NCBI GenBank assembly: GCA_000436975.1 | Contig: HG000340.1 | Span: forward strand, 26,216 to 90,215 | Source: Clostridium sp. CAG:1000 | GTDB taxonomy: Bacteria > Bacillota_I > Bacilli_A > RF39 > UBA660 | Direction of reading: 5' to 3' | DNA: 64,000 nucleotides | Shown: in pieces, positions 16,339-24,881 of the stretch | How positions within the stretch are numbered: the stretch's first letter is position 1 | Layout of the letters: every line of letters begins with the position of its first letter | Made by a program: the position numbers and the translations under genes | The notes under the pieces: generated by a model | The model's database searches: none | Seen by the model: the letters and a program-made list of their open reading frames with translations, nothing else | Told to the model about the DNA's origin: nothing

Positions 16339-17481
16339 ATGAAAAATAAAGGATTTACATTAGTAGAATTACTAGCAGTAATAGCAATACTTGCAATACT
16401 AGTTATAATAGCACTTCCAAACGTACTTAAAATGTTTAATGATTCTAAAAAGAATAGTTTCTTAACAGAAGCAAAAACAATATACAGTGAAGCATCTAAA
16501 AAATACATATCTGAAACTATGAAAGGAAATAAACTAACTTATATTAGTTCGGAAGATAATACTAAATTAGAAATGACAGGAAGAGATTTACAATATTGTG
16601 TACTCTTAAATGCTGATGGATCAGTTAAAAGTATGAAAGTATCAAATGGAGAGTGGATAGCAGAATTACCATCTGGTAAAAAGATAACTGATTTAAATAG
16701 TAGTGACTTAAAAGACGGAAACTTAGATAATGAAGAATGTGGTCCTAAAAAACCAAAAACTTTTGCAGAAGATGATTGGGATACAATAGCAAGTGTTGCT
16801 AAGAGTTGTACTGATAATCCAGACTCATGTCCATATAGTGTAGGTAATGAAAAAGAAGTAAAACTAAAAAAATATGGAACACATAAAGTAAGGATAGCAA
16901 ATTTAAAATCACCAACAAAAGAAGGATGTGGAACAAATGGCTTTTCAGAAAGTGCATGTGGATTTGTAGTAGAGTTTACTGATATAATAACTACACATAA
17001 TATGAATCCAAGCGGAGAATATAAAGGAACAACATATAATTCGGGTTGGAATAAAGATGGATGGCCAAAAAGTCAAATGAAAACATTTATAGATAATGAT
17101 ATTTATAATTCATTACCACAAGAATTAAAGAGTGTAATCATTACTACTGAAACAGTATCAGGTCATGGACCTGAAGATACAAATAACTTTACATCAATAG
17201 ATAAGCTATATTTACTTTCAGTTGCAGAAGTATGGAAAGAAGGTCATTCTACAGCTTGGAATAAAACAAGACAATTGGATTATTATAATGAGAAAGGCGT
17301 GACTACAAGTAGTTATGCTAGTGCAATAAAGAAAAATAATGGCACTGCCTCTTGGTGGTTTTTACGTTGTGCTCAGAGTAATAATGATTCCCGTTTTTTA
17401 GAAGTTACTAGCAGCGGTAATGAAAACACTCTGAATGCATCTGCGGCGGATGGCGTCTCTCCAGCTTTCCGAATTGGATAA
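16339..17481 (+). CDS. Type IV prepilin-like protein with C-terminal DUF6273-like domain
   Basis: A 380-aa exported protein. The N-terminus MKNKG^FTLVELL is a class III prepilin signal: cleavage after Gly5, Glu at +5 of the mature protein and a 20-residue hydrophobic helix. A pilin-like body follows to about residue 140. From about residue 150 the protein matches the DUF6273 pattern (IDKLYLLSVAEVWKEG, TRQLDYYNEKGVT, SWWFLR, then GVSPAFRIG at the end), a lectin/FGE-like fold. Such a domain at the tip would make this an adhesive or ligand-binding pilin, probably processed by the peptidase at 33141. The last 141 bp have 64 G/C by hand count (45%), clearly above the roughly one-third G/C just upstream, with codons rare elsewhere here (CTG, GCG, GTC, CGA). 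Confidence 0.85.
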   Translation: MKNKGFTLVELLAVIAILAILVIIALPNVLKMFNDSKKNSFLTEAKTIYSEASKKYISETMKGNKLTYISSEDNTKLEMTGRDLQYCVLLNADGSVKSMKVSNGEWIAELPSGKKITDLNSSDLKDGNLDNEECGPKKPKTFAEDDWDTIASVAKSCTDNPDSCPYSVGNEKEVKLKKYGTHKVRIANLKSPTKEGCGTNGFSESACGFVVEFTDIITTHNMNPSGEYKGTTYNSGWNKDGWPKSQMKTFIDNDIYNSLPQELKSVIITTETVSGHGPEDTNNFTSIDKLYLLSVAEVWKEGHSTAWNKTRQLDYYNEKGVTTSSYASAIKKNNGTASWWFLRCAQSNNDSRFLEVTSSGNENTLNASAADGVSPAFRIG

Positions 17482-17499
17482 AATAATATGCAAATAAAA

Positions 17500-17528
17500 A
17501 ACCCATTCAATAGAGTGGGTATTTTTTT
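17500..17528. terminator. Bidirectional terminator between pilin and adhesin genes
   Basis: ACCCA (17501-17505) and TGGGT (17516-17520) arms, flanked by A6 on one side and T7 on the other, so it can work for the pilin gene (+) and the convergent adhesin gene (-). Confidence 0.7.
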
Positions 17529-17531
17529 ATA

Positions 17532-19358
17532 TTAATTGAATCTTTTCTTTAATAGAATTGTTCCTGCTAGTAATAGAGAACTTAATGAGAAGATTACTTC
17601 TGGTAAGTTACTATCTTCAACACCTGTTTTAGGGAAAGCAGGATCAACTATATCTCCTCCCATACCACCAACAAATGAATAAATATAAATAACTTCTTGG
17701 TTATCTAAAGTATATTTACCAGTTTTATTTCCTTTTACTTCTATTAATTCATAGTATTCAAATTCTTTTTCTGATGAAGTATATTCACTATCAACTTTAC
17801 CTCTTAAAATAATATTTTCTGAAAGTTCTTTTCCTTCATCATCAATATATTTTACAGTTACATTTCCATATAATCCATGTGCTGCTTTTAAGGTTAATTT
17901 ATTTGTATATTTTCCTGATGTTTTTTCTAATACATATAAATTATCTTTGTTTTCATCATGTGAATTATATCTTTTTTCTTCGTTATCATCATACCAACCA
18001 TCTATTTTGTCAGTACAATCTTTTTCTGTTTTATCTTTATCTTTGTAACCACCGTTTAATTCCCAATCATCATGAGTATTACCAAATGTGATATTTGCAT
18101 TTTCATCATTATAAATATCATCTGATGATACTTCTGCGTGATTATTATTTATAATAACACTATCATCTATAGTAAGATTACCAGCATTATGAATACCACC
18201 ACCGATTTGTAGTTTTTCAGCAAAATTATTAATAATTGTTCCTGCTTCAAGCTTTAAATCACCAGTTTTATGTACATAAATACCTGAACCGTTATTATTT
18301 TGAATAGTTAATTTAGTAGTTTTATCAATTATTGAATCTTTACCTGCAACATATAATGCTCCTGGTATTGTCCATTTACTTGATATACTACATTTGTTAT
18401 TTTCAATGTTTACAATTGAATTATTTTGAACTTTTAATGTACCACCAACATGTATTCCATTAGCACCATTATTATTAGCATTAACAGTTGAATTATCAAT
18501 AGTTAATAAACCTGCTGATAGACCATGATCACCATTATTATTAAAGTTTACTTTTGAATCATAAAATTCAAAATGTGATCCGTTTGAACCATTACCACTA
18601 CTGTTGACTACATCTACATTACTGTTATATGTTTTTACAGTGAATGTTCCTGTAAATCCTGAACGGTTATTATCACTTAAATATGATGAGTTATCAAGTA
18701 GGATATTGTAACCACCATCTCCACCATCCCATTCTAATGCATCTTGTTTGTAGTTTTTGATTGTAAGTGTTGAGTTTTTTAAACTAAGTACATTATTACC
18801 ACAAAAGTAGATTGCATGAGTGTTATTTTTTGACTTACCAGCAGCATCAATTGTCATATTAGTGTTTTCTAATATTAGCTTTGCATCAGCTGATGATGCG
18901 ATTGCCATCCAATTCCATTCTGATGTATATGGAGTAGAAGTAATTCCATTCATACTAACTGTCATATTTTTGAAAGTTAGAGAGTACTTCCACATTGCGA
19001 TACCTTTATTAGTAAATGTTAAGGTATGTTTTTTACCATCAATAGTTAAGTTATGCTTAAGATCAATACCTTCTGTAGTTGCATTACTTAATAAAATGAT
19101 AGTATCACCATCTTTACTAGCAGCATATGCTTCATCAAATGTTTCATATTTTGTGTCATTGATTTGTGCTACATAGTTTTTAACTTCTTGTTCTTCATTT
19201 GTTGTATCTTCATTTTGTGTAGTAGTTTCGTCTACTTGAGTATTTTCTTCTACTACAGCTTTAACTTCATTATCATTTTCAAGTACAGGCATTTCTTCTG
19301 CATTTAGTGTATTTAAAAGAAATGTACTTGATAACAATACAGTTAAAAATTTCTTCAT
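17532..19358 (-). CDS. Cell-wall-anchored beta-helix adhesin with MucBP-like domain and FPKTG signal
   Basis: A 608-aa surface protein. It has a Sec signal peptide (MKKFLTVLLSSTFLLNTLNAEE), an acidic Glu/Thr-rich linker, then a long region of short Asn-rich repeats typical of a right-handed beta-helix (LTIDGKKHTL, LSLKNSTLTI, LTIDNSTVNANNNGANGI, LKVQNNSIVNI). A MucBP-like module follows (VTVKYIDDEGKELSE...YTLDNQEVIYIYSF). It ends in FPKTG at 575-579, a hydrophobic segment and KKR, a standard sortase tail. GGAGG precedes the ATG. It has its own consensus promoter and lies divergent from secA2. It is probably a mucin or glycan adhesin; the ligand is unknown. Confidence 0.88.
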   Translation of the reverse strand: MKKFLTVLLSSTFLLNTLNAEEMPVLENDNEVKAVVEENTQVDETTTQNEDTTNEEQEVKNYVAQINDTKYETFDEAYAASKDGDTIILLSNATTEGIDLKHNLTIDGKKHTLTFTNKGIAMWKYSLTFKNMTVSMNGITSTPYTSEWNWMAIASSADAKLILENTNMTIDAAGKSKNNTHAIYFCGNNVLSLKNSTLTIKNYKQDALEWDGGDGGYNILLDNSSYLSDNNRSGFTGTFTVKTYNSNVDVVNSSGNGSNGSHFEFYDSKVNFNNNGDHGLSAGLLTIDNSTVNANNNGANGIHVGGTLKVQNNSIVNIENNKCSISSKWTIPGALYVAGKDSIIDKTTKLTIQNNNGSGIYVHKTGDLKLEAGTIINNFAEKLQIGGGIHNAGNLTIDDSVIINNNHAEVSSDDIYNDENANITFGNTHDDWELNGGYKDKDKTEKDCTDKIDGWYDDNEEKRYNSHDENKDNLYVLEKTSGKYTNKLTLKAAHGLYGNVTVKYIDDEGKELSENIILRGKVDSEYTSSEKEFEYYELIEVKGNKTGKYTLDNQEVIYIYSFVGGMGGDIVDPAFPKTGVEDSNLPEVIFSLSSLLLAGTILLKKRFN

Positions 19359-19383
19359 TTTCCAAAACCTCCATAATATTTTA

Positions 19384-19395
19384 TGACATATGTCA
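19384..19395. promoter_or_regulatory. Palindromic operator candidate in the adhesin leader
   Basis: Perfect 12-bp palindrome TGACATATGTCA. It lies between the adhesin -10 and its ribosome site, a position where a bound repressor would block the gene. Confidence 0.4.
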
Positions 19396-19409
19396 CTTGT
19401 TGGGACGTT

Positions 19410-19438
19410 ATTATAAGGATAGTTTTAATAATTGTCAA
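19410..19438 (-). promoter_or_regulatory. Consensus promoter of the adhesin gene
   Basis: On the minus strand TTGACA (19438-19433), 17-base spacer, TATAAT (19415-19410). Both hexamers match the consensus, so this should be a strong promoter unless repressed. Confidence 0.85.
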
Positions 19439-19491
19439 GTTTTTTTAATAAATTATTAATATTAATTAAAAAAGTATTAACTTAAAGTTTG

Positions 19492-19520
19492 TTGAAATTT
19501 TTTCTCAAAAATGATATATT
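19492..19520 (+). promoter_or_regulatory. Promoter of secA2 operon
   Basis: TTGAAA (19492-19497), 17-base spacer, TATATT (19515-19520). The leader is short and leads into AGGTG and ATG 19548. Confidence 0.65.
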
Positions 19521-19547
19521 TATATTAATGGAAAATAGGTGTTTAAT

Positions 19548-21998
19548 ATGAGTATGTCAGATAAAATATTCGGAACATATACACAGAGAAATAGAACTAG
19601 AGTAAATGACACTGTTAAAAAGATTTGTGCGCTTGAAGACAAATACAAATCTATGTCTGATAGTGAACTTTCATCTCAAACAGATATGTTTAGAAAAAGA
19701 CTTAAAAATGGAGAAACTGAAGAAGATATTATGGTCGAGGCTTTTGCAGTTTGTAGAGAAGCAACAAGGAGATGCCTTGGTATGTTTCATTATGAGGTTC
19801 AGCTAGCTTCAGCAGTAGCGATGCAAGATAATTGCATTAGTGAGATGAAAACCGGTGAAGGAAAAACGTTGGTACAAATATTAGTGGCGTATTTAAATGC
19901 TATTAGTGGTAAGGGTGTCCATGTTATGACATCAAATGACTACTTGACAGAAAGGGACTGCAAAGAAAATAGCAAAGTATATGAATTTCTTGGACTTTCT
20001 TGTGGCTTTGTGCCTGAGAATAGAACTAGAAAAATAACTCGTGAAGAGAAGCAAAAACTTTATTCTTGCGATATAGTTTATGCTAAAGCATCAACAATTG
20101 GTTTTGATTATTTAAATGATAATTTAGTTAAAAAAGAAAGTGATAGATATATTAAAAGACCATTTCATTTTGCTATAGTTGATGAGGTTGATAGTATACT
20201 TCTTGATGAGGCAAGTACAGCAATGATTTTAAGTAGTAGTAAAACAGATTCAGCAGATCCACTTGATAATAGAAACTTATGTGAGTGGGCAAGGGATTTT
20301 ATTAAAAAATATGATTGTAAGGTGGTTGCTCAAAAAACTAATATAGAGGGTATGACATACACAGGAAGTATACTTTTTCTTGATGAGAAAGAGGTAATGT
20401 TATCTACAAGAATGATAAGTGATATGGAAAAATATATACCTGATTTTGATATTAATAATCATGATGACTTATTTGAACTAGGTATAAGACAAAATGCAGT
20501 TAATAATGCAATACTTGCTGAGTATGCTTATCATAAAGATGTTGACTATATAATTGAAAATGGAAAAGAAATTAGTATTATAGATAAAAATACTGGTAGA
20601 GTTGCGACTGGTAAAAGATTATCTAATGGGCTTCATGAAGCAATTGAGGCTAAGGAAAGAGTACCTATTAAAGCAAGTAATATTGTAACAGCTAGATGTA
20701 CATTTCCTGATTTCTTCTCAATGTATGAAGCTGGGGTATGTGGTATGACTGGTACTAGTAATATAGAAGCTTTCAAAGATTTATATCATTTAGAAACATA
20801 TGAAGTACCAAGTAGAAAACCAAATATTAGAATAGATTATGAAGATGAAGTATATTTAACTAAGGAAGCTAAATATAAGGCTATAATAAATGAAATAATA
20901 TCTTGTCATGAAAGACTTGAACCTGTACTTATTGGTACTGATTCAATAGAAGAAAGTGAAACTATAAGTAGACTTTTAAGTGAAGCAGGAATTAGGCATC
21001 AATTATTAAATGCAGTTAGAAATGAAAATGAAAATGGAATCATTAAAAACGCTGGCCTTCTTGGTAAAGTGACTGTAACAACGAATATGGCTGGTCGTGG
21101 TACTGATATAAAACTAGGGCCGGGTGTTTTAGAAGTAGGAGGCCTTCATGTTATTAGTACAACTTATAATAAGAGTGAAAGAATAGACAATCAATTAAGA
21201 GGTAGAGCAGCAAGGCAAGGAGATCCCGGAAGTAGTAAATGTTTTGTGTCTCTTGAAGATGAAATAGTTGCTGAAAATGATTCTTTACTTGCTATTAGTC
21301 CAAAAGTTGCAATGTTAAAGGCTACCCATCCTTATGATAGAGTAACAAGTGAATCTATTTGTAAAAGAGTTAAAGCATGTCAATCTAAGAGGGAAAGTAA
21401 AGATGCTGAGGCAAGAAAAACAGAAGAAGAGTTTGGTAAAATAATAACTGAACAAAAGAATATATTCTATCGTCAAAGAGATGAAGTGTTAAAAAGTAAA
21501 AATATAAGTGAGGTACTTAGTGGAATAATAGATGGGTATACTACTTATTTATCTTCTAAAAGTCCTGAGGATATAGTGACTTTAATTGGACAGTTTGTAC
21601 CTTCACAAATGATATATTCCTGTGATTTTACAAGTCCTTTAAAACTAAAAGAAAGTCTTAGTAAATTATTTAGTGGAAGAATTTCATATTTAGAAAATTC
21701 TGGTTCTATTGCTAATTATTCTGAAAAAGTTAGAGGTAAATTATTAAGCGTTATTGATGAATACTATGTAAATATTTTAAATCAATTAACACAGGATAGG
21801 GTTGGCGCTGGACTTACTGCTTATTCTGGTAAAAATATATTTGATGAATATAGGAGTTATGCTTATGAACTTTTAAATACTATAACGCCTTATATTCAAA
21901 ATGAATTTCTTGCTTACGCTATGAGACCTGCATTAAGATATGGAAGTTATATACCTAACTTTGCAGGGGTTAGTGAAGAAAAAGGAGTTGTATTATAA
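19548..21998 (+). CDS. secA2: SecA-family translocase ATPase, probably accessory SecA2
   Basis: Motor ATPase for Sec export. Walker A is MKTGEGKT, Walker B VDEVDSILLDEA, followed by MTGTSNIEAF, TNMAGRGTDIKLGPGV and QLRGRAARQGDPGSS. At 816 aa it lacks the C-terminal zinc-binding SecB/lipid module of housekeeping SecA. It has divergent N-terminal helices, lies beside a surface adhesin and a signal-peptidase-like gene, and therefore looks like SecA2. If the genome has no other secA, it is simply SecA. AGGTG at 19537-19541 selects ATG 19548 over GTG 19539. The stop codon overlaps the next ATG by one base (TAATG), so the pair is coupled. Confidence 0.82.
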   Translation: MSMSDKIFGTYTQRNRTRVNDTVKKICALEDKYKSMSDSELSSQTDMFRKRLKNGETEEDIMVEAFAVCREATRRCLGMFHYEVQLASAVAMQDNCISEMKTGEGKTLVQILVAYLNAISGKGVHVMTSNDYLTERDCKENSKVYEFLGLSCGFVPENRTRKITREEKQKLYSCDIVYAKASTIGFDYLNDNLVKKESDRYIKRPFHFAIVDEVDSILLDEASTAMILSSSKTDSADPLDNRNLCEWARDFIKKYDCKVVAQKTNIEGMTYTGSILFLDEKEVMLSTRMISDMEKYIPDFDINNHDDLFELGIRQNAVNNAILAEYAYHKDVDYIIENGKEISIIDKNTGRVATGKRLSNGLHEAIEAKERVPIKASNIVTARCTFPDFFSMYEAGVCGMTGTSNIEAFKDLYHLETYEVPSRKPNIRIDYEDEVYLTKEAKYKAIINEIISCHERLEPVLIGTDSIEESETISRLLSEAGIRHQLLNAVRNENENGIIKNAGLLGKVTVTTNMAGRGTDIKLGPGVLEVGGLHVISTTYNKSERIDNQLRGRAARQGDPGSSKCFVSLEDEIVAENDSLLAISPKVAMLKATHPYDRVTSESICKRVKACQSKRESKDAEARKTEEEFGKIITEQKNIFYRQRDEVLKSKNISEVLSGIIDGYTTYLSSKSPEDIVTLIGQFVPSQMIYSCDFTSPLKLKESLSKLFSGRISYLENSGSIANYSEKVRGKLLSVIDEYYVNILNQLTQDRVGAGLTAYSGKNIFDEYRSYAYELLNTITPYIQNEFLAYAMRPALRYGSYIPNFAGVSEEKGVVL

Positions 21999-22471
21999 TG
22001 AAAACATTTGTAAATATTATAAGAGGAATTATTATTTCATATTTAGTTATTTTTGCATTAATTCAAGTAGTTTTATTTACTAAAAGAAAAATATATAAAG
22101 AACCACTTCCAACTATAATAGATGGTTACTCATACATAATAGTTAAAGGAAATGGACTTTCTCCTGAGATCAAAAGTGGTAAACTAGTTATATTTGAAAA
22201 AAAAGATAATTATGAAAAAGATGATTATATTATATATCAAGATGGTGAAAAATATTTAGTAGCAAAAGTTCTTGATAACGAATTATATAAATATAAAGTG
22301 TTAAATGAGAATAATGAAACTATTTCTCTTGAAGATAAAGATTTACTTGCTAAGGTTATATATAATAATGATTTATTTAGTTCAATAATTAAAATACTTA
22401 TTAATCCTATAATGATTGTTATTTTATTGTTTATTGGGACTATATTTCCTGAATTTATATTTAATAAATAG
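21998..22471 (+). CDS. Signal peptidase I (S26/SipW)-like membrane protein
   Basis: 157 aa. An N-terminal TM helix (about 5-27) precedes an extracytoplasmic segment of S26/S24 type (IIVKGNGLSPEIKSGKLVIFEKKDNYEKDDYIIYQDGEKYLVAKVL), and a C-terminal TM helix follows (about 128-152). This is the topology of SipW-type peptidases. The Ser nucleophile position is kept (GLSPEIKSG for the usual GSMEPT...GD), but the partner segment that normally reads THRV or KRV is LVAKVL, so the general base is unclear. Coupling to secA2 suggests it trims the exported substrates or acts as a non-catalytic partner. Beginning and end are firm; catalytic activity is not. Confidence 0.65.
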   Translation: MKTFVNIIRGIIISYLVIFALIQVVLFTKRKIYKEPLPTIIDGYSYIIVKGNGLSPEIKSGKLVIFEKKDNYEKDDYIIYQDGEKYLVAKVLDNELYKYKVLNENNETISLEDKDLLAKVIYNNDLFSSIIKILINPIMIVILLFIGTIFPEFIFNK

Positions 22472-22490
22472 ACGAAAGTCTATTTTTTTT
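22466..22490 (+). terminator. Rho-independent terminator after secA2 operon
   Basis: AAATAGAC-GAAA-GTCTATTT followed by T residues. Confidence 0.88.
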
Positions 22491-22546
22491 GTAATAAAAT
22501 GTGCGTTATTTCATAAATATTACTATAAGTTAGAAAGAGGGTAATT

Positions 22547-24022
22547 ATGGATAAAACACAGATAATAAAAAGTCTTGATAAAAAGTCTGGCGGGGAGATA
22601 TATTTAGGTGTAGTAGGTGCTGTTAGAACTGGAAAGAGTACTTTTATAAAGAAATGTATTGAAACATTGATACTTCCATATATTGATGATCCTATGGAGA
22701 AAAAAAGATGTATGGATGAGATACCACAAACTGCTCAGGGTAAAACTATTATGACAATTGAGCCTAAATTTGTACCAAGTAGTGGTGCTAATATTAAAAT
22801 AGATGAAATGACTACTAATATTAAATTAGTTGATTGTGTTGGATTTGTTACTCCTGATGCACTTGGTTATCAAGATGAGATAGGTAATCCTAGAATGGTA
22901 AAAACGCCATGGTTTACAGAAGAACTACCATTTATGGAAGCGGCTGAGATTGGTACTGAAAAAGTAATTAAAGATCATGCAACTATTGGTATTGTTGTAA
23001 CTACTGATGGCTCTATTGGAGAATTATCTAGAAGTAATTATGTATCTGCTGAAGAAAAGGTTATCACTGAGTTAAAAAGCATTAATAAACCATTTATAGT
23101 AGTTCTTAATTCTACTCATCCAGGAAGTACTGAGACTAAGTCTTTAGCAGAAAAATTACATGAGAAATATAATATACCAGTAATACCTGTGAGTGTACTA
23201 GATATGACTGAAAACGATATTACTAATATATTAAAAGAAGCATTATATGAGTTTAATGTTGATCATATTGAGTTTAATATTCCAGATTGGGTAGCTATCT
23301 TAAATAGCAATCATCCTGTTAAACAAAAATTTATTGAAAAAATGAAGACATCTATTGTTAATGTAGATAAATTAAGAGATGTAGAAAATATTAATATTAA
23401 TTTAGAAGATGCTCCTGAGATAAGTAAAGCATACGTATCTAATTTAGATACTGATAATTCGGAGGTTACTATTACACTTGAAGCAGATGAATCTTTATTT
23501 AATGACATATTAAAAGAGTTAGTGGGTGCATCTGTTAATACTAAGGGAGACTTATTAAAAGTATTCCAAGATTTGAGTGATGGGAGAAGTGAATATGATT
23601 CTATTAAGGGCGCTTTAAAACAAGTTTATCAAACAGGATATGGTATAGTACTTCCAAGACTAAAAGATATGAAACTTGATAAACCCGAAATAATTAAACA
23701 AGGTGGTAGATTTGGTATTAAACTTAAAGCTAAAGCTAGTTCTATTCATTTAATAAAAGTAGACGTTGAGAGTAGTTTTGAACCTATAATAGGAAGTGAA
23801 CTTCAAAGTAAAGAATTAATTGATTATATAATGAAAGATAATAAAGATCCTGAAAGTATTTGGCAAAGTGAGATATTTGGAAGAAGTCTCGATGAGATAG
23901 TACAAGAAGGTATACAAGCTAAGTTATCACTGCTTCCAGACTCTGCTAAATATAAACTATCACAAACTATAACTAAGATGGTTAATAAAGGAAGTAATAA
24001 CTTAATAGCAATAGTCTTATAA
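22547..24022 (+). CDS. spoIVA: Stage IV sporulation protein A (SpoIVA)
   Basis: Mother-cell ATPase that polymerises on the forespore outer membrane and forms the base of the spore coat. The N-terminal TRAFAC domain carries Walker A GAVRTGKST, MDEIPQTAQGKTIMTIEPKFVP, KLVDCVGF (G3-like) and LNSTHPGS. The middle and the C-terminal coat-anchoring region continue to residue 491, full family length. AGAGGG precedes ATG 22547. This marks a genuine sporulation pathway. I could not find a convincing sigma-E promoter in the 75 bases upstream. Confidence 0.96.
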   Translation: MDKTQIIKSLDKKSGGEIYLGVVGAVRTGKSTFIKKCIETLILPYIDDPMEKKRCMDEIPQTAQGKTIMTIEPKFVPSSGANIKIDEMTTNIKLVDCVGFVTPDALGYQDEIGNPRMVKTPWFTEELPFMEAAEIGTEKVIKDHATIGIVVTTDGSIGELSRSNYVSAEEKVITELKSINKPFIVVLNSTHPGSTETKSLAEKLHEKYNIPVIPVSVLDMTENDITNILKEALYEFNVDHIEFNIPDWVAILNSNHPVKQKFIEKMKTSIVNVDKLRDVENININLEDAPEISKAYVSNLDTDNSEVTITLEADESLFNDILKELVGASVNTKGDLLKVFQDLSDGRSEYDSIKGALKQVYQTGYGIVLPRLKDMKLDKPEIIKQGGRFGIKLKAKASSIHLIKVDVESSFEPIIGSELQSKELIDYIMKDNKDPESIWQSEIFGRSLDEIVQEGIQAKLSLLPDSAKYKLSQTITKMVNKGSNNLIAIVL

Positions 24023-24037
24023 AAAAGACTATTTTTT
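24010..24037 (+). terminator. Rho-independent terminator after spoIVA
   Basis: AATAGTCT / AGACTATT stem (24010-24017 and 24026-24033) plus T-run; it overlaps the spoIVA 3' end. Confidence 0.85.
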
Positions 24038-24040
24038 GTA

Positions 24041-24075
24041 GTGTTTTTTCTTTTTATAGCTAATTATTATAATAG
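24041..24075 (+). promoter_or_regulatory. Promoter block shared with 11735-11769
   Basis: Identical to the block before the broken dinD except for one base. TATAAT at 24068-24073, with GTGTTTTTT at the upstream end. Confidence 0.65.
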
Positions 24076-24085
24076 GAGGAATAGT

Positions 24086-24247
24086 ATGTATAAATATATA
24101 AGAGCACTTGTTTTAGGATATGAAGAAGGCTTAAAAGTAAAACAAAAAATTAAAATTAAAAATTATGATAAGAAAAAAATATTGTCTAAATTATATGACA
24201 TTGGCTATATTGAAGGGGTTAGAAAAAATAATGCTTTAAAAAAATAG
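24086..24247 (+). CDS. 53-aa basic orphan protein
   Basis: GGAGG at 24075-24079 sets ATG 24086. A longer frame from 24041 would run through the promoter and is rejected. The product (MYKYIRALVLGYEEGLK...) is small, rich in Lys (about a quarter of residues) and Tyr, without a membrane segment. I recognise no family. It may be a small DNA/RNA-binding or regulatory peptide. Its promoter is a near copy of that of the acquired dinD, which suggests either a recent insertion or a shared regulator. Confidence 0.6.
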   Translation: MYKYIRALVLGYEEGLKVKQKIKIKNYDKKKILSKLYDIGYIEGVRKNNALKK

Positions 24248-24281
24248 AAATATATTGTATAATTTATAATAGGTGAAGTAT

Positions 24282-24746
24282 ATGAAAAATGGTTTTACTT
24301 TAATGGAAGTTTTACTTGTTATAACAATTGCATCTATAGTAGGTGTAAGTAGTGTTGTTATGTATGAAACAACTACTAATGTTACTAAGGAAGAAAAATT
24401 AAAAAATACTTATGTTGATATACAAAAGGCAGCTTCTCTTTATATGGATATTGATTCTAATGCGCTTGAATCTTTTCGTGAAAATAAATATTTAAATGTT
24501 CCATTAAGTACTCTAGAATCAAATAATTATGTAGAAGATGAACTTAAGAATCCTGTTGATAATAGTGATATACCTTCAGATTATGTAGTTAGAATGTATA
24601 TTGCTAGTTACAATAGTAAAAATTATTTAGATAGTTGTATTATTAAAAGAAATGGTGAAAAACCAATATGTATATCTAATAGTAAGGGTGAGCCTTGTGG
24701 CTGTTGCGATTTTGAGATAAATGATAATAATAAGAGTTGTAAATAG
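24282..24746 (+). CDS. Prepilin/pseudopilin, type IV pilus or competence type
   Basis: 154 aa. MKNG^FTLMEVLLVITIASIVGVSSVVMYE is a class III prepilin leader with cleavage after Gly4 and Glu at +5. The short body ends in a Cys-rich tail (KPICISNSKGEPCGCCDF...CK) with five cysteines, unusual for a pseudopilin and likely disulfide-bonded or metal-binding. AGGTG at 24271-24275 fits ATG 24282, not GTG 24273. PilC and the prepilin peptidase are encoded 7 kb downstream. A minor pilin or a ComG-type pseudopilin are both possible. Confidence 0.8.
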   Translation: MKNGFTLMEVLLVITIASIVGVSSVVMYETTTNVTKEEKLKNTYVDIQKAASLYMDIDSNALESFRENKYLNVPLSTLESNNYVEDELKNPVDNSDIPSDYVVRMYIASYNSKNYLDSCIIKRNGEKPICISNSKGEPCGCCDFEINDNNKSCK

Positions 24747-24769
24747 TTTCAAACAAATGAAACTTTTTA
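24745..24769 (+). terminator. Rho-independent terminator
   Basis: AGTTTCA-AACAAA-TGAAACT plus T5. Confidence 0.85.
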
Positions 24770-24881
24770 ATTGTTTTTCTTTACAAACAAATGTACTTAT
24801 TATATAATTGTTTTGGCAATTATATTATATTTGTAGTATAATATGTTTGCTTTTAGTGATTACTAATATTAGAGGTGTGTT

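Noticed and set aside
22495..22546. Sigma-E promoter before spoIVA
   Set aside because: CATAAAT and CTATAAGT strings occur, but the spacing and hexamers do not fit the sigma-E consensus well enough to report.
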